Source: Roseiconus nitratireducens (GTDB lineage: Bacteria; Planctomycetota; Planctomycetia; Pirellulales; Pirellulaceae). From it: DNA of 64,000 nt. Shown here piece after piece: positions 53,767 through 62,928 of the stretch; the stretch's first letter is position 1; the number at the start of each line of letters is the position of its first letter. A program made the translations under genes and the position numbers. The notes under the pieces are model-generated. The model searched no databases and was not told the origin of the DNA. It saw nothing but the letters and a program-made list of their open reading frames with translations. The stretch covers positions 62,001 to 126,000 of the forward strand of contig NZ_VWOX01000014.1 of assembly GCF_008629675.1 (NCBI RefSeq), given 5' to 3'.

Positions 53767-56460
53767 TCAGAAAGTGAGATTGGACATCCAGCGGATCCAT
53801 TCCGCTTCGCCTTCGGCCTGCAACAGCGAGGCCGGGATGATCGGCAAGCGTTTGCTTTCGGGAGTGCCAGGGGTCTGCGCCCGAACGCTAAGCAGGCCGT
53901 CGACGTTCAATTCGAATCCGATCAATCGGGTTCGCTTCAGTTGATTGCTGGAACCCTTGTCGACTTCGAATTCGTAGCGTCCCAGCGAGTGCCAATTGTC
54001 ACCACGAACGCCCGACGATTCGACGACCGACAACGTCATGGAGTCGCGATTTCGGGCGATCGTCAGTTTTCGGTTGGTGCGGGCCGGCAAGATCGTGCCC
54101 CGCGGAATGATGGGCAGAATCTTTCGGCGTCCGCCGGTGCCTTCGACCACAATGCCGATCGTCTGGCTGGAGACGCACCGGGGCGGGGTCAGCATGTCGC
54201 TTCGCTGTGGCAGTTCGGCGGTCAGGCAAGCGGCGGCCCCGCGGGCGACTTCACTGCGGTCGACCTGCCGGACATGCAGGTTTCGGCGCAGGTGTTTGAG
54301 CAGTTTGTGTCGCACCGCCGGGATCCCCAGCAGCGGACCCAGTGTCACGCATTCGTCAATTTGCGTCGGCCGAACGTTCGCGAGCTTGCAGACCAGTTGC
54401 ATCGATCGCTGCAACCCTTGGATCAAGTCATGGCAACGTTCCAGCCACTCTTCACGACAGACGACGATGGACAGCGGTTGTCCGTCGCGGTCGATGGTGA
54501 TGGTGACTTGGGGCAGCAGCAACAGCGACTTCAAGGCCCGTTCGCAAGAGACCTGTAAACGGGACGCGACCAGCGACGACTTTGACGGGTCAAACCGATA
54601 AGCGCTTCGGAAACCGCTGGCGGCCAGTTCGACCAACCGTTGCTGCCAAGCCAACATCCCCGTATGCCAGTGGCCGTCGGTCGCAAGTTGCGTCAATTGC
54701 ATCGACTCGCGGCGGATCAGCGCCACCTCGGACGCCTGTCCGGTCAGCCCCAAAAAAAGCACGGTATCGGAATCCGCCAGATCGACGGCGTCGTGGTCGT
54801 CCAGAGACGCGCTGTCGTTTTCCAACAGCAGCGATTGAACCGCAGCCACGCTGCGATCGACCAAACGCATCGAGTCGATCCCGGCGATCCGGGCGGCCTG
54901 CTTGATGCTTCGGCGATGGAACTGGTCGTAGCTGGAGGGGACCGCGATGGCGGCCAGTTTGGGGATCGGGCGGTCCGGCCATGCGTTGGCCACGACCTTG
55001 CGGATCGCAATCGCCAGCAGGACTTCCGGCGGGCATTTCCGCCCGCCGACTTCCCGCTGCACGAAATCCTTGCCGATGTACATGGGCAGGCAGTGGGCGA
55101 CCTGGCGGGGGCGCGTCAACCGCATCTGGTTGGCCGCGGTGTCAAACTGCAGGTGTCCTTCATCAGTGGCGATCGCCATTCGGAACAGCGGCTGGCCGTC
55201 TTCTCCGGCGGGCATGTTGCGGATGCCGACCCCGGAGATGGATTCCGCCACCGCCGCGTAGGTCATGCCCAGATCGATCCCCACCAGCGGCAGGTTGGTG
55301 ATGGCGGTGGACCCGCCGGACATCGTGGAGACATCCACCGGGGCCTGGCGAGAAACGTACTCGGAAAGCCACGTCGGCGCCTGGGCGTCTTCGACGTACG
55401 GCCGCAAGTCGTCGATCACCTCGTCCAGCGACGCATAACGCTCACTGAGTCGCTTGGCCATCATCCGTCGCAGGATGTTGGCCATTCCCCAATCGACGTC
55501 GCCGCGGAACTGCATCAGGTCGGGGATTTCGCCGTGGCGGTGGCCGTACACCTGGTCCAGGTATTCGCCTTGGAACGGCGGGCGCCCGGTCAGCAGGAAA
55601 AACAGGACCGCACCCAACGCATAGATGTCGCTGCGGGGGTCCGCGTCGTCGGGAGATTCCAACTGTTCGGGCGACATGTAAGACAGCGTGCCGATCAATT
55701 TGCCCTTCCGCTTGTGCCGCGAATCCGGGTCTTGAATTCGGCCCAATTCGCGACCATCGTCCGACCACAGCACGTTGCTGATCTGTGCCAGACCCAGGTC
55801 CAGGACTTTGATCGTTCCGTCTTTGGCCTGAATGATGTTGCCGGGTTTGACGTCCCGGTGCACGATTCCGGCACGGTGGGCATGCAGCAGCCCCAGAGCG
55901 GCCTGGCGAATGATCGAGGCAGCCATTCCGGGTGACAGCGGGCCGTTCTTGGCGACCAGCCGAGTTAACGTCACGCCGTCGACATACTCCATCACCAGGA
56001 AATGAATTCCTTCGAATTCCCCCGCGTCGAAGGCGGTCACGACGTTGGGATGCAACACTCGCGACGCGGCTCGGACTTCGTCGTAAAACCGCTCCACCGA
56101 GGCGTCGTCCGACATGCGGTCGCTGCGCAGCACCTTCAACGCGACCTGCCGTTGCATCCGAATGTGTTCGGCCAAATAAACCTGACCCATCCCGCCGCTG
56201 CCGATCAGGTTTTTGACGCGGTACTCCCCAATTCGCGTGGGAATTCCGGATCCCGGTCCGTCACCGGGTTCCTGCAACGAAGGACTGTTCAGGTCGAGGG
56301 AGTCGACTTGGGAGTCGCTGGATCCCACTTCGCAGGTGGGCGGATCCGGCGGCAAGTCGGGAACGCAGGAGTCCGACGAGCTTAGACCGAGATCGCTGAC
56401 CAGCGATTCGCTGCTCGATTCGTCGTGCGGCAATCTTGGACGTGGTGCGGACTCGGACAA
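53767..56460 (-). CDS. Ser/Thr protein kinase fused to an Hsp70-like ATPase domain
   Basis: This 897-residue protein begins with a Ser/Asp/Pro-rich segment (1-75), followed by a kinase (about 80-355): IGSGGMGQVYLA, Lys109 (VALKVL), HRDVKPGNII with Asp203, DLG (Asp221) and YMSPEQ. An Hsp70/DnaK-like region starts at VGIDLGMTYAAVAES (393), the phosphate-1 motif, with AIAVPSSYDQFHRRSIKQAA (505-524) as in DnaK. The phosphate-2 motif (DLGGGT) is degenerate (FLGLTGQ, about 569-575), and VTLGPLLGIPAVR replaces the adenosine motif. A substrate-binding-like beta domain is recognisable (LPIIPRGTILPARTNRKL). There is no membrane segment. The kinase looks active and the Hsp70 part possibly ATP-deficient. 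Confidence 0.92.
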   Translation of the reverse strand: MSESAPRPRLPHDESSSESLVSDLGLSSSDSCVPDLPPDPPTCEVGSSDSQVDSLDLNSPSLQEPGDGPGSGIPTRIGEYRVKNLIGSGGMGQVYLAEHIRMQRQVALKVLRSDRMSDDASVERFYDEVRAASRVLHPNVVTAFDAGEFEGIHFLVMEYVDGVTLTRLVAKNGPLSPGMAASIIRQAALGLLHAHRAGIVHRDVKPGNIIQAKDGTIKVLDLGLAQISNVLWSDDGRELGRIQDPDSRHKRKGKLIGTLSYMSPEQLESPDDADPRSDIYALGAVLFFLLTGRPPFQGEYLDQVYGHRHGEIPDLMQFRGDVDWGMANILRRMMAKRLSERYASLDEVIDDLRPYVEDAQAPTWLSEYVSRQAPVDVSTMSGGSTAITNLPLVGIDLGMTYAAVAESISGVGIRNMPAGEDGQPLFRMAIATDEGHLQFDTAANQMRLTRPRQVAHCLPMYIGKDFVQREVGGRKCPPEVLLAIAIRKVVANAWPDRPIPKLAAIAVPSSYDQFHRRSIKQAARIAGIDSMRLVDRSVAAVQSLLLENDSASLDDHDAVDLADSDTVLFLGLTGQASEVALIRRESMQLTQLATDGHWHTGMLAWQQRLVELAASGFRSAYRFDPSKSSLVASRLQVSCERALKSLLLLPQVTITIDRDGQPLSIVVCREEWLERCHDLIQGLQRSMQLVCKLANVRPTQIDECVTLGPLLGIPAVRHKLLKHLRRNLHVRQVDRSEVARGAAACLTAELPQRSDMLTPPRCVSSQTIGIVVEGTGGRRKILPIIPRGTILPARTNRKLTIARNRDSMTLSVVESSGVRGDNWHSLGRYEFEVDKGSSNQLKRTRLIGFELNVDGLLSVRAQTPGTPESKRLPIIPASLLQAEGEAEWIRWMSNLTF

Positions 56461-56772
56461 GGCGTTACCAGGGGCAAAAATTCGAGACGTTTGACAAATC
56501 GGCGCGCAGCAGTGGTTCGCTGTGGCTTGGCAGCACGTTCTCTTGGTCTTTGATTCACTTTTGGGGCGGGTTGCGGAGGACAGACCGGCAGGATGCCCTG
56601 GATGCTAGGACGTCAGTAAGCGGCACCGCCGGTTCACCAACGCCCCAGGCGTAAGTATAGCGGCGGAGGTGTCCGATGTCGTTTTGTCACGCTAATCTAG
56701 GACTCGATCGGCGGCATCAAATCACGATCACCGCTGTCGGCTGAACTCCTTGCCCCAAACCCCACCGTCAAG
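56461..56772. other. Divergent region between kinase-Hsp70 gene and hemC
   Basis: About 310 bp holding both promoters. I see no repeat, hairpin or small gene that I can support. Confidence 0.5.
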
Positions 56773-57771
56773 TTGCCAACACCCGACCAATCGTCACGAT
56801 CCGATTCAGAATCCGGCGCAGCGGCGGGCCATCCCGGGACGGGCGTCCTGCGGATCGCGACCCGCGAGAGCCCGCTGGCCATGTGGCAGGCGCTTCATGT
56901 GGCCGATTTGCTGCGGCAAAAGGGCGCAGAAACCGAAATCGTGCCGATGGTCAGCAGCGGCGATGTGGACCTGCGTCCGATCGACGGCAAGCGTTCGGTG
57001 GGCGTGTTCACCAAGCGGATTCAGCAAGCCCTGCTCGATGGCGAGGGCGATCTGGCCGTGCATTCGATGAAGGACCTGCCGACCGAGCGGCATCCCAGCC
57101 TGCGGATGATCGCAACGCCCGACCGGGAAACCGTCCATGATTGTCTGGTGACGTCCGAGGGAATCGATTTGGACAGTTTGTCGGACGGGGCGCGGATCGG
57201 AACGGGCAGCCGCCGCCGTGGGGCCCAGTTGCTGCGAGTCCGGCCCGATTTGCAAATTTTGCCGATCCGGGGAAACGTACAAACGCGTCTTCAGAAACTG
57301 GAAGCGGGCGAATACGATGCCATCGTCTTGGCCGCCGCGGGGCTGGAAAGGCTGGAAATGCACGCACTGCCCCGCGTGACGTTGTCCCTGGACATCATGC
57401 TTCCGGCGCCGGGGCAGGGAGCGTTGGCGCTGGAGGTTCGCTCGGGAGACGACTCGGCGATCGATCGAGTTCGATCTGTCAACGTGCCCGCCACCGCCGC
57501 CTGCACGGTTGCCGAGCGGACGCTATTGGCGGCGCTGCACGGCGGCTGCCTGGCGCCCATCGCCGCGTTAGGAACCATCGATCAGGCACAACTCCAGCTC
57601 CAGGCCCGAGTGTTGTCGCTCGATGGGCAGGAGTGCCTGCAGGCGGCGGATCAGTTGCCGGTGGATCTACAAGGTGATCAATGCGAGCAGGCCGCCGCGG
57701 AACTCGGACGCCGGGTCGCCGCGGACCTGATCTCCCAGGGCGCCAGAACGTTGATCGAAGCCGGACGCTAA
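56773..57771 (+). CDS. hemC: Hydroxymethylbilane synthase (porphobilinogen deaminase)
   Basis: HemC joins four porphobilinogen molecules to hydroxymethylbilane in tetrapyrrole (haem) synthesis. This 332-residue protein carries IATRESPLAMWQA, the substrate-binding Arg-rich block GTGSRRRGAQL, VHSMKDLPTERH, and Cys259 in LHGGCLAPIAALG, the attachment site of the dipyrromethane cofactor. The apparent start is TTG (MPTPDQSS); there is no good ATG closer to the conserved region. It is not beside other hem genes. Haem supply is consistent with the octaheme cytochrome elsewhere in the window. Confidence 0.96.
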   Translation: MPTPDQSSRSDSESGAAAGHPGTGVLRIATRESPLAMWQALHVADLLRQKGAETEIVPMVSSGDVDLRPIDGKRSVGVFTKRIQQALLDGEGDLAVHSMKDLPTERHPSLRMIATPDRETVHDCLVTSEGIDLDSLSDGARIGTGSRRRGAQLLRVRPDLQILPIRGNVQTRLQKLEAGEYDAIVLAAAGLERLEMHALPRVTLSLDIMLPAPGQGALALEVRSGDDSAIDRVRSVNVPATAACTVAERTLLAALHGGCLAPIAALGTIDQAQLQLQARVLSLDGQECLQAADQLPVDLQGDQCEQAAAELGRRVAADLISQGARTLIEAGR

Positions 57772-58021
57772 ACTGTGCGGATCGGCACCACCACGAATTC
57801 GGTGCAAATCACCTCCCGGTCGAACGCTGGCCGGTGGCTTCCAGAGTGTGAGAAACGTTGCGTAGCCACCGTCGGGTGAGCCGCCATCTGCCGAGGCAGC
57901 TACATTGATGGGCGTTTTCACCGGCTGTCCGCTTCACCGCGACGTTTCCCTTTGGGCTCGAGCCCCACGTGTCTGATTCGGCCCCGGCAAATTCCTCCAC
58001 TTCGATTCCACCCTCCCGAGG

Positions 58022-59014
58022 TTGACTCCTTTGTCTCACTTGCAGAACTCCAAACGGACCGAGAACTCCCGACGGACCCCGAATGGCGGTCCCAGTCGTC
58101 GCCAATTCATCGCCGTCGCCGGTGCCGCAACCGTCGCTGGAGGCACGCTTGGCCGCGGTCCTGCCGTGATTGCCGCGGAACCCTTTGCTCGCACCGGCCC
58201 ACCGCGTTTCCGAATCGGGTTGGCCGCGTACTCGCTTCGCAATTACTTTTCGTTCATGAAGGGCAAGGCCAAGAAGCCGGCCGACCCCGCCAAAGCCATC
58301 GACATGTCCGGGTTCCTGGACTACTGCGGATTGAAGGGCTTCGAAGCGGCCGAGCTGACCAGCTACTTCTTTCCGCCGGATGCGGACCGGGATTACTTCC
58401 TGGACATCAAACGTCAGGCTTTCCTGAAGGGAATGACGATTTCTGGGACAGCCATCGGCAACAACTTCACGCAGGGTGCTGGCGAGAAGATGGATCGGCA
58501 GATCGAGTCGGCTCTGCAGTGGATCGACAACGCTGCCACGCTGGGAGCTCCCCACATTCGTTTTTTCGCCGGGACCGGGAAGGAGTTGGACGAACATCCC
58601 GAACGCATGCAGGAAGCGGTCGACGTGATGAAACGCTGCGCCGACCATGCGGCGGAGAAAGGTATTTTTCTGGGCGTGGAGAATCACGGGAACCTGCGTG
58701 CCGATCAGCTGCTGGAGATCATCCATGCGATCGATCATCCCTGGGTGGGGATCAACCTGGATACGGGCAATTTCTTCAGCGACGATCCCTATGCGGATTT
58801 GGAGAAATGTGTCCCCTACGCGGTCAACGTGCAGCTGAAAGTCAACATGAAGGGACCGGATCGGGGAGCCTACCCGGCCGACTTTGACCGGATCGCTAAG
58901 ATCCTCCGCGACGGCGGCTATCAGGGATTCGTGATCTTGGAATACGAGGACGAAGACCCGTACGAGAACATTCCGAAGGTCGCCGATCGTCTGCGGGATG
59001 CGCTGCAAGTCTGA
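58022..59014 (+). CDS. Tat-exported sugar phosphate isomerase/epimerase-like protein
   Basis: This protein of about 330 residues has a twin-arginine signal (SRRQFIAVAGAATVAGGTL, near 26-44) and so is exported folded. The mature TIM barrel shows the xylose-isomerase/AP-endonuclease-2 pattern: GVENHGNLRADQL (Glu and His), WVGINLDTGNFFSDD (Asp and neighbours), NVQLKVNM and FVILEYEDEDPY (Glu). Exported members are common in planctomycetes with large carbohydrate-degrading repertoires. No ATG is available upstream of the Tat motif in frame; TTG 58022 or TTG 58031 must serve. It differs in sequence from the cytoplasmic relative at 40195-41007. Confidence 0.9.
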   Translation: MTPLSHLQNSKRTENSRRTPNGGPSRRQFIAVAGAATVAGGTLGRGPAVIAAEPFARTGPPRFRIGLAAYSLRNYFSFMKGKAKKPADPAKAIDMSGFLDYCGLKGFEAAELTSYFFPPDADRDYFLDIKRQAFLKGMTISGTAIGNNFTQGAGEKMDRQIESALQWIDNAATLGAPHIRFFAGTGKELDEHPERMQEAVDVMKRCADHAAEKGIFLGVENHGNLRADQLLEIIHAIDHPWVGINLDTGNFFSDDPYADLEKCVPYAVNVQLKVNMKGPDRGAYPADFDRIAKILRDGGYQGFVILEYEDEDPYENIPKVADRLRDALQV

Positions 59015-59062
59015 TGTTCTGCCGCTGGGGTTCGGCGTTCCGGTCGGAACCGCTCGGCCAGC

Positions 59063-59150
59063 GCGTCGAGGTAGCCACGCTCGCCAGAGCGTGGAAGATG
59101 CGGAACTCGGCCAGTGCGTCGAGGTAGCCACGCTCGCCAGAGCGTGGAAG
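59063..59150. repeat. Two direct copies of the AGCCACGCTC hairpin repeat
   Basis: A 35-bp unit beginning gcgtcgaggtagccacgctc occurs at 59063-59097 and again at 59116-59150 (period 53 bp). The hairpin core is cacgctc-gcca-gagcgtg, as at 39778. The neighbouring cggaac is repeated as well. Confidence 0.9.
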
Positions 59151-59605
59151 GTGCGGAACGTAAAAGCTGCCAAGGGTCGGCTTGCCGTACGACCAACGTC
59201 CGCGGCGGTGGCTCGATTGATCCGCGAGGTGCCACGTCGACGCGTCATTGACCGGCCGTCAGGGCGCCTAATCGCCAATGGCGTTTCAATCGTTGCAAGC
59301 GGCGTTCTTTCCCCACCCCGAAACGGCTATTCGCAACTTTTCCTCACGTCCACTCGGCGTCGAGGCAGGAATCGGACTAGTGTCTTGGTATCAGGCGGGA
59401 CGCGAGCTGCATGATGACTTCACCAAGATTTAAAGCGTCCCCCCGTGCGAGGCGTGGTCGGTTCTTCGGAATCGGCCTCGCCTTTTTTTATGTCTGGGCG
59501 AAAGGCCTCTGCGGGGCGGCCGCCGCTTGAGGAGAGCCATTCTCCCCCGCGGCGGCGCATTTCGAATACACTCTGGGCACCTCTTCGCAGTCGAGAGAGT
59601 CCGGG
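59151..59605. other. Intergenic region with a hairpin and T-run
   Basis: About 450 bp before the M48 gene without a supportable gene, but with a strong terminator-like structure at 59447-59489. Confidence 0.55.
59447..59489 (+). terminator. Terminator-like hairpin with UUCG loop
   Basis: Outer stem gcgaggc/gcctcgc and inner stem cggttc/gaatcg closed by a ttcg tetraloop are followed at once by c then seven T. It lies about 430 bases past the nearest plus-strand gene, so it may end an unannotated short transcript. Confidence 0.75.
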
Positions 59606-61426
59606 ATGCCGATTCAATTTCTTTGCCCGCATTGTGGCGTGTCGCTGAAGGCCCCTTCTTCAAAATCCGGGGCACGGGCCCGCTGCAAGCAATGTCGTCA
59701 TGCGGTGACGATTCCCACCGCCGCCGCGGTGGCCTCGCCTCCGAAACCGGTTGATCGAACGCAAATCGACGATCCGCTGCGGAGCGATCACAGGGCGGCA
59801 ACGCAAACGGCCAATGCCGATGCCTTCGCATCCCGCGACGACGATTCGCATGCGGCGAGTCCGCCAGAGGCAAATCCGCCGGAGGCGGTTTCCGACGATC
59901 CGTTTGCCGACCTGCCTGAGTTTCAGGGCGTGGAGGCTCCGGTCCCCGGACGTGCCGGCAGCGGAGCCGACTTTCACCGGATGATGATGGCCGATACCGA
60001 TCCGGATTCGTTTTCCGTTGCCAGTCCATCGCCATCGCCGCCGCTATCGCCACCGGCCGATCGACCGGTTTCGTCGACGACACCGGCCGCGACTTCGCCC
60101 GATGATGTCGATTTGGTCGGTGTGCTGGGGAGTCTGGATCAATCCATTCAGCAGGCGGTCGAAACGCAGCGTCGAAAGTCCGATGCGGCGGTCCGAGCGA
60201 AGTTCACTCCCGAACAGATTCGCGACGCCTTCAACAAGCCGATCGGTGAAGTTCCCCGGTTGTCTGGATTGCGAAGCAAGCAGCTGAGATCGGCGTTGGC
60301 CGTGTTCCTGGTGCCCATCGGTTTCATGCTGTTCGTCCCGATCGCCACGTTGGCTCTGATTCTGATTTACCGTGCCTGGATCTTCGGGGATTCGGAAGGG
60401 CTGCCGAATCCGGTCATCGGGTTTTCGTTCCTGCTTGCCTGTTTGGTGGTCGCGCTCTGTTGGTTGCCGGCGCTGCACCTGATGTTTGCCATCTATCACT
60501 TGTTCATTGGCCGGCCGGAAGACGACGAAGGGGCATCTCACCTGACCCGTCAATCGCAGCCTGCGCTGTATGAATTCGTGGACCAGGTGTGCGCCAAGTT
60601 GGGCGCGCCAACGCCTTGCAGGATCGATTTGAATTGCGACTTCAATGCCACCGCGTCCTTGCGACGTGGTTGGCTGGGCAGCGGCCGAGATGATCTGGTG
60701 CTGACGATCGGTGTCCCCCTGATCGCGATTCACAACACCGAACAATTCGCTTCGGTGATCGCTCACGAGTTCGGACATTTTCGTCAGGGCAGCGCGATGA
60801 AAACGTACTACGTGATCGCGACGTTGACCAATTGGTTCATGCAGGTGGCAGCATCGGGAGCCCGCTATTTTTCTCTGTTCGGGTACCTGACCCATTTGCT
60901 CTCCGGATCCCTGTCACGCGACATGGAATGGGACGCCGATCGTCACGCCGTGTATGTGGCCGGATCGCAGGCCTTCTGTGAGTCCAGTGCGCTGGTCCAG
61001 CGATACGGCGTGGCCTACGCGGTGACCCTGGACAATCTGGCGAAGTTGCTGCAGGTGGGCGTGTTGGTCGACAACATTCCACGGCTGATGAGACACATCG
61101 GCAAAACCATGCCCGCATCGGTCATTCGACGAGTCGCCGAAGAGACGGAACGAGAGCGTCTGGATCTGTTGGATTCGCACCCGCCGACACGTGACCGCGT
61201 GCAGGCGGCACGAGATTTGAACCAGGTCGGTGTGATTTCCATTCAGCGCCCCGCCATCGACCTGGTGGACCACTGGGATCCGCTGTGTCGAAAGATCACA
61301 CGCGACTTCTATCGCGAGCACCTGGGGTTAACGCAGCGTGAAGTGGACGAGGCCCACTTCACGCCGCTGGAGGAATTGTTGCGGGACGAGCACAAGTTGT
61401 TGCTGGATCGCGCCCCGACCTCCTGA
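59606..61426 (+). CDS. M48-family zinc metalloprotease with N-terminal zinc ribbon
   Basis: This 606-residue protein starts with a zinc-ribbon (CPHC at 7-10, CKQC at 27-30), followed by about 180 residues rich in Ser, Pro and Asp that are likely disordered, two adjacent membrane segments (about 228-257 and 269-300), and an M48 peptidase domain. The catalytic motif is HEFGH (His387, Glu388, His391) and the third zinc ligand is Glu441 in EWDADRHAVYVAG. M48 enzymes such as HtpX degrade damaged membrane proteins. The zinc ribbon resembles planctomycete regulatory modules ('CPxC...CxxC'). It is probably a quality-control protease of the inner membrane facing the cytoplasm. Confidence 0.93.
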   Translation: MPIQFLCPHCGVSLKAPSSKSGARARCKQCRHAVTIPTAAAVASPPKPVDRTQIDDPLRSDHRAATQTANADAFASRDDDSHAASPPEANPPEAVSDDPFADLPEFQGVEAPVPGRAGSGADFHRMMMADTDPDSFSVASPSPSPPLSPPADRPVSSTTPAATSPDDVDLVGVLGSLDQSIQQAVETQRRKSDAAVRAKFTPEQIRDAFNKPIGEVPRLSGLRSKQLRSALAVFLVPIGFMLFVPIATLALILIYRAWIFGDSEGLPNPVIGFSFLLACLVVALCWLPALHLMFAIYHLFIGRPEDDEGASHLTRQSQPALYEFVDQVCAKLGAPTPCRIDLNCDFNATASLRRGWLGSGRDDLVLTIGVPLIAIHNTEQFASVIAHEFGHFRQGSAMKTYYVIATLTNWFMQVAASGARYFSLFGYLTHLLSGSLSRDMEWDADRHAVYVAGSQAFCESSALVQRYGVAYAVTLDNLAKLLQVGVLVDNIPRLMRHIGKTMPASVIRRVAEETERERLDLLDSHPPTRDRVQAARDLNQVGVISIQRPAIDLVDHWDPLCRKITRDFYREHLGLTQREVDEAHFTPLEELLRDEHKLLLDRAPTS

Positions 61427-61668
61427 GCTAAGGCCCTTCGGGTTGCCGCTTGGGGGATCTGGGGAGGGGGTGTCGTTTCGATTCATTCCTCGTGCGACGG
61501 CGACTTGTCTGCGAGGCAAGAGCAGTTTCTGCGTGGTTTGGCCCTTGTTCGCAATACGTGACCTGATGTGTCCGGGGCCACGGAATACTTGTCAATGAAA
61601 TGCTTGCAGGGCCCCAGTCGGCCTTGGCAACCAAACAAGACAAGAACTCCTGTCACGGGGATTGAGTG

Positions 61669-62013
61669 ATGAAAGCGATGCTTCGACGCGCCATGATCGA
61701 TACGGAAACATTTGTTGTCGAAATGGTCTATGTGGATTCCCAGGGGAACCGTACCCGTCGCGTGGTCAGTCCGATCCGGTTTGTCGGGCAGGACCGATTC
61801 CTGGGATTGTGTCTGTGCCGTGAGGAACCGCGTCAGTTTCACCTGTCACGCTGCCAGGACGTGCGGCTGATCCCTGCCGCCGAGGTCATGATGCCCGTGC
61901 CGATGCAGGTCTTGGGGCCCGCCGAGGCCGTTGAAGGGCAAGAAGACAATCGTGCGGCGATCCCCGCGTTGGGCGGATTGGCGGGCGACGTGGCGGGCGC
62001 CTGCCTGGTGTGA
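61669..62013 (+). CDS. Small WYL-like domain protein
   Basis: This 114-residue protein begins with MKAMLRRAMIDTETFVVEMV (ATG 61669; a GTG at 61666 is an alternative). The central part reads VVEMVYVDSQGNRTRRVVSP followed by FLGLCLCREEPRQFHLSRC, which fits the WYL domain pattern 'Y-x-d-x-x-G-x-x-x-R-x-x-x-P ... y-L-x-a-x-c ... R-x-F-x-l-x-R'. WYL domains bind ligands or nucleic acids and usually sit behind a helix-turn-helix; none is present here. A stand-alone WYL protein would be a ligand sensor or regulator partner. The assignment is from pattern only. Confidence 0.65.
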   Translation: MKAMLRRAMIDTETFVVEMVYVDSQGNRTRRVVSPIRFVGQDRFLGLCLCREEPRQFHLSRCQDVRLIPAAEVMMPVPMQVLGPAEAVEGQEDNRAAIPALGGLAGDVAGACLV

Positions 62014-62172
62014 GCGGCTTGTTGATGAGGGATTGGAATAGCGGATAAGTGGGCGAAGGGTGGGATTCCGGCGACTTGATCGAATGCGACGTGCCCGCCG
62101 ATAATCGGCTCGCCGCAGGACAAAAAGCGGCTCGCCGCCCCGTAGCGTTCCCACAGGACTTGACGGACACGA

Positions 62173-62925
62173 ATGACCATGCCGATCCCGATTCGAACGA
62201 CGCTTGCGACGGATCGAGACGACTTGTTGGTTCAGATCACCGATGATGGGAGCCGTACCTTGATCCGGGCCGGGACCGAGGACTCCTACCACAGCGGGTG
62301 CGGGGCGGTCGCGGAATCGCGGCATGTTTACTTACAAAACAGCGGTGTCGCCGATCGGTTGGCCGCAGCGGAGTCCATCCGGGTGCTGGAAGTCGGCCTC
62401 GGGACCGCAATGGCCATGCTGATGACACTGGACCGGGCCCTGGTTCACCAAGCCTCACTGCACTACGTCGCCGTTGAAACCGATTGGATTTCGGCCACCA
62501 CGATGACGGCTTTGAATCCCCAAGGGTGGGTCGAAACGCCGGGGCTGCTGCAACGCTACCTGGATTTCCGCAACGGCTTTCCCGAGCGACCCACCGATGG
62601 TTTGTACCGGTGGAATGTCGATCCCGAGCGAAGCGTGACCGTTTCCGTTGGCGACTTTCGGCGGTGGCAGCCGGAGACTCGAGATGAAAAGTTCGACGCC
62701 GTCTACTTCGATCCGTTCTGTCCGGACAGCGCGCCCCAACTTTGGACGCCCGAATGCTTTTCCGGGCTCCTTCCCCGCGTCGCGCCGAACGGTCGGCTGG
62801 CAACGTACAGTTGCAGCCGACGCGTGCGCGACGCACTGACGCAGGCCGGTTGGCGTGTCCAGCGTGTGGCCGGACCGCCCGACGGTAAACGCGAGGTCCT
62901 GATCGCTGTTCCCGCTGCGTCCTGA
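62173..62925 (+). CDS. MnmD-like tRNA 5-methylaminomethyl-2-thiouridine methyltransferase
   Basis: This 250-residue SAM-dependent methyltransferase matches the MnmD half of MnmC: DSYHSGCGAVAESRHVYLQ corresponds to the family's 'E-x-Y-H-s-x-x-G-A-x-x-E-s' block, IRVLEVGLGTAMAML is the SAM-binding motif and DAVYFDPFCPDSAPQLWTPE matches 'D-x-x-x-x-D-x-F-x-P-x-x-x-p-x-x-W-t'. It completes the mnm5s2U34 wobble modification in tRNA. No FAD-dependent MnmC domain is attached. DPF replaces the usual DGF. Its stop lies 3 bases from that of the convergent kinase gene. The ATG is at 62173, with another at 62179. Confidence 0.88.
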   Translation: MTMPIPIRTTLATDRDDLLVQITDDGSRTLIRAGTEDSYHSGCGAVAESRHVYLQNSGVADRLAAAESIRVLEVGLGTAMAMLMTLDRALVHQASLHYVAVETDWISATTMTALNPQGWVETPGLLQRYLDFRNGFPERPTDGLYRWNVDPERSVTVSVGDFRRWQPETRDEKFDAVYFDPFCPDSAPQLWTPECFSGLLPRVAPNGRLATYSCSRRVRDALTQAGWRVQRVAGPPDGKREVLIAVPAAS

Positions 62926-62928
62926 GAC

